DNA from: Candidatus Omnitrophota bacterium
GTDB taxonomy: Bacteria > Omnitrophota > Omnitrophia > Omnitrophales > Aquincolibacteriaceae
Reading direction: 5' to 3'
Assembly: GCA_023247135.1 (NCBI GenBank)
Contig: JAHFHB010000106.1
Span: forward strand, 1-6,777
Length of the DNA: 6,777 nucleotides
Under the pieces are notes generated by a model. The model searched no databases. It saw only the letters and a program-made list of their open reading frames with translations, and had not been told where the DNA came from. The position numbers and the translations under genes were made by a program. Position 1 is the first letter of the stretch, and every line of letters begins with the position of its first letter. Shown here in pieces: positions 1 to 5,951 of this stretch.

Positions 1-2
1 GC

Positions 3-574
3 CTGGATCAGCGCCTTGAGCTCCCGGCGGATGTGATTATCGTGGGCGCCGGCGCCGGGGCTTTGATGGGGCATATTCGTCCGAGCGTGGATATTGATTT
101 TGAAATCCGCTTAAAAAAATACGCCGCGGGGTTTCTAAAAACAAACTGGAATCGGCGATTCTCAAAGCAGCGGATGAATCCGGCGTAGCTGTCAACTATT
201 CTGAGAACGTCGGCGGGTGGTCGATGATCAGTTACCTCAATTACCGCAAGACGGCAGTTTTCTATCGGAAGACAGGCAAGCTGCGGCTTCATTTAATCGC
301 GCCCGAATACTGGACGATTGGAAAGATGGCGCGCTTTTTAGAGCTGGACATTCAGGACATGCTGAAAATTATCCGTCGCAAGAAACTTTCGCCGGGCCGG
401 CTGATTAAAATCTGGATAGCCGCTGTCAATGCCAGTGATCTTTCTTTGGAGCTGGGCCAATTTCGTGACCACGTTATCTATTTTCTGGGGCGGCATGCTC
501 GCCGCTTATGGGGAAAGAAAACTGATTCCGCAAAGTTGACGGCGCTATTCCTGAAAGGGATTATGAATTCATAG
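3..574 (+). pseudogene. Nucleotidyltransferase-fold protein (AbiEii/DUF6036-like), 5'-partial and frameshifted
   Basis: The gene is read in two frames. From base 3 to about 119 the frame encodes PADVIIVGAGAGALMG followed by RPSVDIDFE. That matches the nucleotidyltransferase fold: a small-residue GxGxA loop, then an Arg, then the DxD metal-binding pair. This frame closes at TAG 186-188. Family-like sequence resumes in the -1 frame from about 119 to the stop at 572-574, with the helical C-terminal part (GKMARFLELDIQDMLKIIRR), typical of AbiEii/DUF6036-type proteins, which often end in a K-x-x-R...D-x-x-D-x-x helix. Joined at the A7 run, the visible product is about 190 residues; the N-terminus lies before the window. 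An ATG at 224 could start a separate fragment, but it would lack the catalytic half. The family includes toxins of type IV toxin-antitoxin pairs as well as uncharacterised enzymes; any partner would be upstream and unseen. The family call is fairly firm; broken gene versus recoding or base-call error is open. Confidence 0.65.
113..119 (+). other. A7 run at the frame change (possible -1 slippery heptamer)
   Basis: The upstream frame reads TTA AAA AAA TAC, so the seven A lie exactly as A_AAA_AAA in the zero frame, the arrangement used for -1 frameshifting. A one-base backward step gives ATA CGC CGC and restores the nucleotidyltransferase frame. The same result follows if one A was lost from an original A8 run. 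A 5-bp CGCCG/CGGCG stem (122-126 with 153-157) follows, but its 26-nt loop is large, and no Shine-Dalgarno-like stimulator is seen upstream. A plain indel is the simpler explanation. Confidence 0.5.
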
Positions 575-585
575 AGGGCGGGCGG

Positions 586-1263
586 ATGGACATGTCAAAA
601 ATCAAGATTGATCAGCTCATCCGGTCTTCGCGCCGGACCTTCTCGCTGGAAATCACGGCAGAGGCGCGGCTTGTGGTTCGCGTTCCGCGACGGGCCCGGA
701 TGGCTGAAATCGAAGACGTTTTATTTAAAAAAAGTTCCTGGATTTTATCCAAGCAGGAACTGATTCAAAAGAAACGCGCCGAGATGAAGCCCAAAGAGTT
801 TGTGGACGGGGAAAGCTTTCTTTATTTGGGGCGCTCTTATAAACTTAAAAGGGTCGAGGAGCCTTCAGTATTTCGTGTTGAGGATGGATTCTTTCTTTCG
901 CGGGACTATTTCGATTCGGCGAAGCGGATTTTTACCCAGTGGTATCAGGCGCGGGCGCTTGAGAAAATCACGGAGCGCGTGGAATGGCATGCAGGGTTGG
1001 CTGGACTCAGCTATCAAAGCATCAAGCTCTCGAACGCCGTGAAGCGCTGGGGTTCTTGCAGTACTCAGGGGCGGCTGTGTTTCAGCTGGCGATTGATCAT
1101 GGCGCCCTTAAGCGCGATCGATTACGTGGTGGTGCATGAACTGGCGCACTTGAAGGAACAGAATCACTCGCGGGCCTTTTGGAGAAGAGTGGCGGAAATG
1201 CTGCCTTCTTATAAGCAAGACCTGGTGTGGCTGGAATCTTATCAACATTTGTTGAATGTTTAG
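586..1263 (+). CDS. YgjP-type (DUF45/SprT-like) zinc metallopeptidase family protein
   Basis: The 225-residue product belongs to the YgjP-like family (formerly DUF45), predicted zinc-dependent hydrolases with a gluzincin-like fold. The C-terminal half has the defining marks: a WGSCS motif at residues 155-159 and the zinc site HELAH at 184-188 with a third histidine, H194, in NHSRAFW. H184, H188 and H194 should bind zinc and E185 should be the catalytic base. The N-terminal half (about 10-100) is the usual family extension. There is no signal peptide or membrane segment, so it should be cytoplasmic. Length is normal for the family. The ATG at 586 follows a GGGCGGGCGG stretch; a second ATG at 592 (residue 3) is possible. 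It begins 11 bp after the nucleotidyltransferase stop and ends 10 bp before the VF530 start, so co-transcription is likely. The physiological substrate is unknown. Confidence 0.9.
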   Translation: MDMSKIKIDQLIRSSRRTFSLEITAEARLVVRVPRRARMAEIEDVLFKKSSWILSKQELIQKKRAEMKPKEFVDGESFLYLGRSYKLKRVEEPSVFRVEDGFFLSRDYFDSAKRIFTQWYQARALEKITERVEWHAGLAGLSYQSIKLSNAVKRWGSCSTQGRLCFSWRLIMAPLSAIDYVVVHELAHLKEQNHSRAFWRRVAEMLPSYKQDLVWLESYQHLLNV

Positions 1264-1266
1264 AGG
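1262..1266 (+). promoter_or_regulatory. Shine-Dalgarno supporting a TTG start
   Basis: AGAGG overlaps the YgjP-type gene's TAG stop and lies 7 nt before the TTG at 1274. The first in-frame ATG (1292) has no comparable purine-rich site, so TTG is the better start for the VF530 gene. Confidence 0.5.
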
Positions 1267-1273
1267 CTGAACA

Positions 1274-1501
1274 TTGAACTCTAAAGACCCGATGCATGGC
1301 GTGACGCTTCAAAAGGTGCTTGAGCGTCTGGTGGCCCACTATGGCTGGGATGAACTAGGGCGCCTGGTAAACATCCGCTGTTTTAATTTTGATCCCAGCA
1401 TTTCATCCAGTCTGGCTTTTCTGAGAAGAACGCCGTGGGCGCGAAAGAAAGTGGAACGCTTGTATTTGTATTTGCCTAAAGAAGGAATGAACCAGAAATG
1501 A
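1274..1501 (+). CDS. VF530 family protein (DUF2132)
   Basis: The 75-residue product matches the VF530/DUF2132 family of small proteins almost end to end: KDPMHGVTLQKVLERLVAHY (4-23) leading into GWDELG, then NIRCF with a PSI..SL.FLR block, then TPWARKKVE..YL. These are the conserved blocks of the family, which is mainly known from structural genomics and has been suggested to bind DNA; the function is not established. I use TTG at 1274, giving (M)NSKDPMHGV, because homologues usually have a few residues before the KDPLHG-type motif and because of the AGAGG site upstream. ATG 1292 would cut off that motif. The stop overlaps the next gene's ATG by 4 bp (ATGA, 1498-1501), which suggests translational coupling with the START-domain gene. 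Confidence 0.88.
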   Translation: MNSKDPMHGVTLQKVLERLVAHYGWDELGRLVNIRCFNFDPSISSSLAFLRRTPWARKKVERLYLYLPKEGMNQK

Positions 1502-2121
1502 ATTTTTACGTGAAAAAGGCTGTTTTGTTCCTGGGCGGTTTTATTTTGGGGGTGTCCTTTCCGGCCATGGCCGCAGAACATCCCTGGAAATTGCAGAAGG
1601 AGAGCGAGGGCATCCGGGTTTATACCCGCGCCGTCGAAGGCTCGGCGGTTCTGGAGTTTCGCGCGGAGACTGAAATTCGAACACCGCTTGAAGTGATTAC
1701 CAGTTTTTATGAAGAAGCCGGGCGCATGACGGAATGGTTCTATCGCTGTAAGGAGGCCAAACTGCTCAAGCGGATTTCCGCGAATGAAAGCGTGGTTTAT
1801 TTTGCGGCGGATCTGCCCTGGCCGTTATCGGATCGTGATGGAGTTTACCGGCGGGTTAAAAGCGTGGATGCCGCGACCGGTGCCGTGATTTATCAGTTGG
1901 GCGCAGTGAGTCACGATTACCCTTTACAAAAAGGCAGGGTGCGGGTGGCGTATCTGGATGCCGAGTGGCACTTCACGCCGCGGCCCAATGGCATGACCGC
2001 GGTCTATTACCGCATGCACACCGCTGCCGGCGGCTTTATTCCGACCGCCGTGGTTAATCGTTTCACGGTTTCGCTGCCCTTTAAAACCCTGCGCAAGCTT
2101 CGGGCTCTTCTGCAGAACTGA
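1498..2121 (+). CDS. Exported START/SRPBCC-domain protein
   Basis: The 207-residue product starts with a signal peptide: lysines at 6-7, a hydrophobic core at 8-22, and an AMA|A cleavage site near residue 25 or 26, so it should be exported to the periplasm. The mature part (about 28-207) is a START-type helix-grip domain. It has the DLPWPLSDRDGV segment (105-116), which corresponds to the conserved PWPxxxRD stretch of bacterial START-domain proteins, and ends with GGFIPTAVVNRF leading into a C-terminal helix (LPFKTLRKLRALL), the usual family ending. START domains bind lipids or other hydrophobic ligands in a cavity; the ligand here is unknown. GAAGGA at 1481-1486 lies 11 nt before the ATG, inside the VF530 gene, and the two genes share ATGA. 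No convincing terminator follows; a 92-bp gap leads to the SPFH gene. Confidence 0.85.
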   Translation: MNFYVKKAVLFLGGFILGVSFPAMAAEHPWKLQKESEGIRVYTRAVEGSAVLEFRAETEIRTPLEVITSFYEEAGRMTEWFYRCKEAKLLKRISANESVVYFAADLPWPLSDRDGVYRRVKSVDAATGAVIYQLGAVSHDYPLQKGRVRVAYLDAEWHFTPRPNGMTAVYYRMHTAAGGFIPTAVVNRFTVSLPFKTLRKLRALLQN

Positions 2122-2196
2122 AAAATTCTCCCCCTGAAATTCCCGCAGCTGATAGGATGACGGGCCTAAAACCTCAACCCGAACTCATTGGAGACT

Positions 2197-2204
2197 AAAA
2201 GGAG
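2197..2204 (+). promoter_or_regulatory. Strong Shine-Dalgarno for the SPFH gene
   Basis: AAAAGGAG lies 9 nt before ATG 2214. It is the strongest ribosome binding site in the window and fixes this start over the out-of-frame ATG at 2209. The rest of the 92-bp gap (2122-2213) shows no clear terminator hairpin and no good -35/-10 pair. Confidence 0.7.
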
Positions 2205-2213
2205 CTTGATGCC

Positions 2214-3242
2214 ATGAACGAGATGACTCTTCCGGAAATTCCGCCTGAAAAAATGGTGCCGCTTGTGACGACGGCGCTTATCATTCTTTTGCTTGCCATT
2301 ATCGTGCCTCTCAGCGTTGGCTGGATCAATGTGCAGCCTACGGAAGTTGCCGTGCGTGTGAACAAAGTCAAGGGATCCATCGATCAGGAGCCGCTAGGCG
2401 TGGGATACCACTTTTATATCAAATGGTTCACGGATATGGTCATCTACAAGGTTTCGGCACGGTCATTTCCCAATCAGTCCATGGCGACGGAGAACCAAAA
2501 AGAATACAACATGGAGCTGAAAACCAACGATGGGCAGAATGTCGACGTCGATATCACGATTATTTACTCGCTCAATGCCCACGACGTTCCCATGCTGCAT
2601 CAGACGGTGGGTTACAATTACGAAGATCAGATTCTGCTGCCGCAAGTCCGCTCTGAAGCAAGAATCGCGATCGGAAATTATTCGGCAGAAGAAATTTATC
2701 AGGGCAAAGTGCGCGATCAGATTCAGGCCCGGATCAAAGAGAAGCTTGCCGGTGTTTTGGCCAAGTATCCGGCCATTAACGTGCAGGATGCTTTGATCAG
2801 GCATTTCCAGTTCAGCGCGCAATTTGAACAGGCAATTGAACAGAAAAAAATTGCGGCGCAAATGGTGGAAGTGAACAAACAGCTGGCACTGGCTGAAGAG
2901 GAGACCGCGAAAAAACTGGAAGCCATTGCACGCGGGCAAAAACTGAAAGCCATTCAGGAAGCCGAAGGCCGCGCCCAATCTGCGAAAATTGAGGCGGATG
3001 CCGAACGCTACAAGCTCGAACAGGAAGCCACCGGAAAACTTGCGCTTTACAAAGCAGAAGCCGAGGGAAAGAAGCTTTCCGCAGAAGCCCTGGGCGGCGG
3101 ACAAAATGTTGTGGCCCTGGAATTTGCTAAAAATATTCCGGACAAGCTGCAGATCTGGGGAATTCCCACCGGTGCAAATAATACAAGCCTGATGGATTTG
3201 AGCGGCGTGTTTAAAGGCATGCTCGATGAAAAGAGCGAATAG
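2214..3242 (+). CDS. SPFH/prohibitin-like membrane protein
   Basis: The 342-residue product has one N-terminal membrane segment at about 16-38 (PLVTTALIILLLAIIVPLSV). An SPFH (band 7/prohibitin) domain follows at about 38-210: the WINVQPTEVAVRVN opening, GVGYHFYIKW, a KTNDGQNVDVDITIIYSL strand pair, and LLPQVRSEARIAIGNYSAEEIY. After it comes a long charged Ala/Glu/Lys-rich coiled coil (about 205-295). The C-terminus includes an ALGGGQNVVALEFAKNIPDK segment like that of other bacterial prohibitin-like proteins. Such proteins assemble into large membrane rings and are linked to membrane microdomains and protease control. No protease or NfeD-type partner gene is adjacent. The last 32 bp overlap the convergent oxidoreductase gene. 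Family assignment is firm; the cellular role is inference. Confidence 0.9.
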   Translation: MNEMTLPEIPPEKMVPLVTTALIILLLAIIVPLSVGWINVQPTEVAVRVNKVKGSIDQEPLGVGYHFYIKWFTDMVIYKVSARSFPNQSMATENQKEYNMELKTNDGQNVDVDITIIYSLNAHDVPMLHQTVGYNYEDQILLPQVRSEARIAIGNYSAEEIYQGKVRDQIQARIKEKLAGVLAKYPAINVQDALIRHFQFSAQFEQAIEQKKIAAQMVEVNKQLALAEEETAKKLEAIARGQKLKAIQEAEGRAQSAKIEADAERYKLEQEATGKLALYKAEAEGKKLSAEALGGGQNVVALEFAKNIPDKLQIWGIPTGANNTSLMDLSGVFKGMLDEKSE

Positions 3243-4374
3243 AACGTTCCGGGCTAGCCGGGCCGTGAATCCAGCGGATGAGCGGACGCACCAGCCAGGG
3301 AGATCGTCTGATCATTTCTACCATCAAGGACCGCAGGGTTTTCCAGCGCAGCAGGGCGCTGATGAAATGGCACAGTTTTTTGCGCGGTTCCATCAACTTG
3401 AAATTTTTTCTCTGCCATTTTTCAATCAACGCAGGTTTCCAGTTAAACTGCTGTGATTGCAGCAAGTCCACAAGCTCGCGGGCTTGAAGCAGCGCCCAAT
3501 AAATTCCTTCACCGGTAAAGGGTTCTACGAAACCGGAAGCATCGCCCAAAACAAAAAACCTTCGGCCGGATAAAATTCTGCGGGTTCGATGCAATGCGGC
3601 AGTGCCCAGCCAGACCGCGCGGGAGAGTCCTGCGGGAATGGCCAGGCCCGCTTCTTCAAAAATCAGGCGCACACAGGCTGCGGGTGTTGACGCTTTTAAA
3701 ACCGCCGGAAGCACGGCCGCCGCAATTTCAATACGTTCATCTTCCCTGCGGACCAGGCCCGCGTAGCCCGACTGTGCGCAGGCCATGTAAATCGTGCCGG
3801 GTTCATCGGCGAAACTACCTGGCGCCAGGGACGCATAAAGACCGATGAGAGAATCTTCCGCCGTGTTTGATGAATAGCCCGGCAGTTGTCTGAGGGCATC
3901 GCCTGCCAGGCCATCGCTGACCAGCACCATTTTGGCGCGCACTTCGCAGGGCTTGTTTTCTATGCGCACTTGAATGCGCGCAAAATGTTCGTCCGGGTTT
4001 TGCAAAGACGCTTTGGCTTGTGCAAGGAAAACGGCGCCCCTTTTTTGAGCGGCCTCAATGAGCGCAAAATCAAAACGCTCGCGGGAAACGCTCCGTCCTT
4101 GCGGGATTTCAATCGCGGCCGGACGGGTGCCGACTGCCACTACCAGACGCTGCAGGGGCTTGGCCCCCAGCTGTGCGGTGAGATCGCTCAACCCGCACTG
4201 ATTCAATAACTCCAGCGTGCGGTGATTCAAACATCCGCCGCAGGCCTTGTGCCTTGGGAAAGCCGCTTGATCCAGTAAAAGGACGTTGAGCTTTTGTTCG
4301 GCGAGTAAGTAAGCGGCCATGGCTCCGGCCGGCCCGGCTCCCACAATGGCAATATCCCAAAGGGGTGCGGTCAC
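3211..4374 (-). CDS. FAD-dependent oxidoreductase, geranylgeranyl reductase type
   Basis: From GTG at 4374 the product is 387 residues. It has an N-terminal Rossmann FAD site, DIAIVGAGPAG (7-17), with an acid at the end of strand 2 (D35). The PRHKACGG stretch (40-47) is characteristic of geranylgeranyl reductase-like flavoproteins; RERFD (98-102) and the second FAD motif GDASGFVEPFTGEG (277-290) follow. The C-terminal region from about 310 is basic and helical. Relatives reduce isoprenoid or other hydrophobic substrates, or act as UbiH-like enzymes; the substrate here is unknown. The start is uncertain. GTG 4374 has a GGA 10 nt upstream and gives the family-typical short lead before the FAD motif. 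GTG 4398 would overlap the methyltransferase stop as GTGA, and TTG 4434 would overlap that gene by 40 bp. It is probably co-transcribed with the methyltransferase. Its TAA lies inside the 3' end of the SPFH gene. Confidence 0.87.
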   Translation of the reverse strand: MTAPLWDIAIVGAGPAGAMAAYLLAEQKLNVLLLDQAAFPRHKACGGCLNHRTLELLNQCGLSDLTAQLGAKPLQRLVVAVGTRPAAIEIPQGRSVSRERFDFALIEAAQKRGAVFLAQAKASLQNPDEHFARIQVRIENKPCEVRAKMVLVSDGLAGDALRQLPGYSSNTAEDSLIGLYASLAPGSFADEPGTIYMACAQSGYAGLVRREDERIEIAAAVLPAVLKASTPAACVRLIFEEAGLAIPAGLSRAVWLGTAALHRTRRILSGRRFFVLGDASGFVEPFTGEGIYWALLQARELVDLLQSQQFNWKPALIEKWQRKNFKLMEPRKKLCHFISALLRWKTLRSLMVEMIRRSPWLVRPLIRWIHGPASPERSIRSFHRACL

Positions 4375-4394
4375 GGATTCAAGTTCCGGGGACG

Positions 4395-5117
4395 TCACGA
4401 GTTTTGCCAGGTCAGCAAATAACGCATGGGCCAAACGAAATTAATTTTAGCAGACTGAATTCCGGCAGCGTGTGCCAGCGCGGTGATTTCTTCCGGCGTC
4501 CACGCAGCTTCGACGGAAAGCAGGGCATCGACATGCACCACGTGCGAGCGGGTGAGTAAGCGCGAACCTAAAAAGGCCAGCAGCCAGCCTCGGATTGAGC
4601 GCCGGAGATCTGAAATGATAAAGTGTTTGGCCTGCGAGCGGGCCAGCGTTTTAAAAAAACGCAAAACCTGTTCTTCGGTCAAATGGTGCAAAAAAAGACT
4701 GTTGATGACGATGTCAAACCGCGCGGGGATTGAATCTCGAAGCACATCCAGCACAAAAAAATTCACACTCGTGACGCCTGTTTCTGCAGCGCGGTTTTGG
4801 GCGTAAGCAACAGCTTGGGAATTGAAATCGCAGCCTTCAAAGGACCAGGGCAGATTCTGGCGGCGGGCTTTCAGGGCCAATGCTAAGACCATATCGCCTG
4901 CGCCGCAGGCCACATCCAGAATCCGCAGAGGATTCTTACCGGACGCGATGTAAAACCGTTGAAGGGCAGACCAGAGCGTCGCGGCGGACAAGCTTACGGC
5001 ATTAATTTTCTCAAGCCCCTTCAGCGCGTGCGCGTGCGCGGCCGCGTCCAGGGAGGGATCGTCCATGAGCTCCGGCGTTAACACGCGTGCTTTTAAAGCT
5101 GAAAAACAATTCGGCAT
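4395..5117 (-). CDS. Class I SAM-dependent methyltransferase
   Basis: The 240-residue product has a Rossmann-type methyltransferase core: motif I ILDVACGAGD (66-75), the acidic ribose-binding residue in CDFN (D97), LD at 123-124, and motif IV DIVINSLFLHHL (135-146). The N-terminal RVLTPELMDDPSLD and GLEKIN segments and the C-terminal WTPEEI segment are typical of a subgroup found beside FAD-dependent reductases and type III polyketide synthases, whose products they are thought to methylate. Here only the reductase follows, 20 bp downstream if it starts at 4374. No polyketide synthase is in view, so the substrate is unknown. No Shine-Dalgarno precedes ATG 5117; a TAAAAT hexamer ends 7 nt before it, so the mRNA may be leaderless. 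An internal Met at residue 18 would remove part of the conserved N-terminal segment and is less likely. Confidence 0.88.
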   Translation of the reverse strand: MPNCFSALKARVLTPELMDDPSLDAAAHAHALKGLEKINAVSLSAATLWSALQRFYIASGKNPLRILDVACGAGDMVLALALKARRQNLPWSFEGCDFNSQAVAYAQNRAAETGVTSVNFFVLDVLRDSIPARFDIVINSLFLHHLTEEQVLRFFKTLARSQAKHFIISDLRRSIRGWLLAFLGSRLLTRSHVVHVDALLSVEAAWTPEEITALAHAAGIQSAKINFVWPMRYLLTWQNS

Positions 5118-5124
5118 GACGGGT

Positions 5125-5130
5125 ATTTTA
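5125..5130 (-). promoter_or_regulatory. Candidate -10 element of the methyltransferase-oxidoreductase unit
   Basis: On the minus strand TAAAAT is followed by ACCCGTC and then the ATG at 5117. A start 7 nt past the hexamer would place +1 on the A of the ATG. No good -35 is seen 16-18 nt upstream. The call rests on hexamer quality, position and the lack of a Shine-Dalgarno. Confidence 0.4.
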
Positions 5131-5182
5131 GCGTAATAAACCGTTTTGAGGGAAAGGTCTTCACTTAAGCCAATTTATTTCC

Positions 5183-5194
5183 TTAGCTAATTAG
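5183..5194. promoter_or_regulatory. Overlapping short palindromes in the divergent promoter region
   Basis: TTAGCTAA (5183-5190) and CTAATTAG (5187-5194) are two perfect 8-bp palindromes sharing four bases. They lie 27-38 bp before the SET gene ATG, about where its -35 region would be. An operator is conceivable, but palindromes this short and AT-rich arise easily by chance. Confidence 0.2.
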
Positions 5195-5206
5195 GGTGAT
5201 CTTGGA

Positions 5207-5212
5207 TACAAT
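5207..5212 (+). promoter_or_regulatory. Candidate -10 element of the SET-domain gene
   Basis: TACAAT matches the -10 consensus at five of six bases and ends 8 nt before ATG 5221, so transcription would start at or next to the ATG. The intervening CCCGCGCT has no Shine-Dalgarno; the nearest GGA (5204-5206) is 14 nt away, too far for normal use. A -35 match at the right spacing is poor (TTAGCT, 5183-5188). Confidence 0.45.
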
Positions 5213-5220
5213 CCCGCGCT

Positions 5221-5664
5221 ATGAAAAAATATCCTCATTTAGAAGTTCGAATGTCCAAGATTCACCACCGGGGCGTGTTCGCCGCCCGCGATATTAAAAA
5301 ACGCGAGCGGATTATCGAGTATACCGGCCGGCGCTTGACCTTCGCGGAATCTGAGCGCAGCAACTCCGAATATCTTTTCCAGCTTAACCGTAATACCTTT
5401 ATTGACGGCAAGAATACGGCGCGTTACATCAACCATTCCTGCGTTCCCAACTGCTTCATCGAAATTGAGCGCGGTCATATCTGGATCGATGCCTTGCGCA
5501 AAATCAAAAAGGGCGAAGAGTTAGTCTACAATTACAGCTTTGATATGGAAGAGGCTAAGGACTATCCCTGCGCCTGCGGAACAAATGTTTGCCCCGGGTA
5601 TATTGTGGATGAAACCTACTGGCCGAAGCTCAGAAAGCAGATGAAAAAGAAACAAAAGAAATAA
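5221..5664 (+). CDS. SET-domain protein lysine methyltransferase with post-SET cysteine cluster
   Basis: The 147-residue product is almost all SET domain. It has the opening HHRGVFAARDIKKRERIIEYTG (15-36, including the GxG-like RGVFA segment), the SAM-binding RYINHSCVPNC (68-78, NHSC at 71-74), and the catalytic-tyrosine block GEELVYNYSF (98-107). A post-SET motif CACGTNVC (117-124) follows in the canonical C-x-C-x4-C spacing and should bind zinc with a cysteine of the SET core. The C-terminus is very basic (KLRKQMKKKQKK). The protein should move methyl from SAM to lysine on a protein. Bacterial SET proteins are known in pathogens such as Chlamydia and Legionella and also in free-living bacteria; the target here is unknown, and nothing in view shows export. 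No Shine-Dalgarno precedes the ATG. A perfect palindrome follows 4 bp after the stop. Confidence 0.92.
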   Translation: MKKYPHLEVRMSKIHHRGVFAARDIKKRERIIEYTGRRLTFAESERSNSEYLFQLNRNTFIDGKNTARYINHSCVPNCFIEIERGHIWIDALRKIKKGEELVYNYSFDMEEAKDYPCACGTNVCPGYIVDETYWPKLRKQMKKKQKK

Positions 5665-5667
5665 AAT

Positions 5668-5697
5668 CGTAGGGGACAGGCATGCCTGTCCCCTACG
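5668..5697. repeat. Perfect 30-bp palindrome
   Basis: The arms CGTAGGGGACAGGCA (5668-5682) and TGCCTGTCCCCTACG (5683-5697) are exact reverse complements with no spacer. It begins 4 bp after the SET gene stop and ends 24 bp before slyX. Palindromes of this GTAGGGG...CCCCTAC type occur as dispersed intergenic repeats in many bacterial genomes. As RNA it would form a strong stem; with no T-tract after it, it may block exonucleases or weakly terminate rather than act as a classical terminator. Only one copy is in the window. Confidence 0.8.
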
Positions 5698-5721
5698 GGC
5701 AGTGCTTGGTGAAAAACTGTG

Positions 5722-5922
5722 ATGGAACAAAGAATCATCGAACTTGAAAAACGCCTGACTTTTCAGGCGCGCCTGCTCGAAGAACTCAATGGCGAGCTTA
5801 TCGTTCAGCAGAAGCGCATCGGCCTGTTGGAGAAGCAGCTCAAAAGCGTCATGGACCAGGTTCGCTCCGGCGGTGGAGTCGTCAAGGATTTACAAGACGA
5901 AGAGCCGCCTCCGCATTACTAG
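5722..5922 (+). CDS. slyX: SlyX family protein
   Basis: The 66-residue product is a short coiled coil (about 2-48: EQRIIELEKRLTFQ, then LLEELNGELIVQQKRI, then LLEKQLK) followed by a polar linker and the C-terminal EEPPPHY, a hallmark of SlyX proteins. SlyX is a small conserved cytoplasmic protein of unknown function, first noted next to slyD; no slyD is seen here. I choose ATG 5722. The preceding codon GTG 5719 is also in frame, but GGTGA at 5708-5712 sits 9 nt before the ATG, which favours the ATG. The gene may be read through from the SET gene if the palindrome does not terminate transcription. Two hairpins follow its stop. Confidence 0.88.
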   Translation: MEQRIIELEKRLTFQARLLEELNGELIVQQKRIGLLEKQLKSVMDQVRSGGGVVKDLQDEEPPPHY

Positions 5923-5951
5923 CATCGGCGTGGAAACCGATACGGTCATGT

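Noticed and set aside
122..157. Stem CGCCG/CGGCG as a frameshift-stimulating structure
   Set aside because: Only 5 bp with a 26-nt loop and only 2 nt from the slippery run; too weak to support programmed frameshifting.
224..574. Independent 116-residue gene starting at ATG 224
   Set aside because: The frame stays open and family-like from about 119, so this is the C-terminal part of the frameshifted nucleotidyltransferase. It would lack the catalytic GxGxA and DxD half.
2122..2213. Terminator or promoter between the START and SPFH genes
   Set aside because: Only a 4-bp CCCG/CGGG match and no convincing -35/-10 pair; nothing beyond the ribosome binding site can be supported.
2463..3104. 213-codon open frame on the minus strand inside the SPFH gene
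   Set aside because: It mirrors the Ala/Glu/Lys-rich coiled-coil codons of the plus-strand gene, giving Phe/Leu-rich low-complexity protein with no recognisable domain.
4375..4434. Longer oxidoreductase start at TTG 4434
   Set aside because: It would overlap the methyltransferase by 40 bp, has no Shine-Dalgarno, and adds residues not expected before the FAD motif. GTG 4374 (or GTG 4398) is better.
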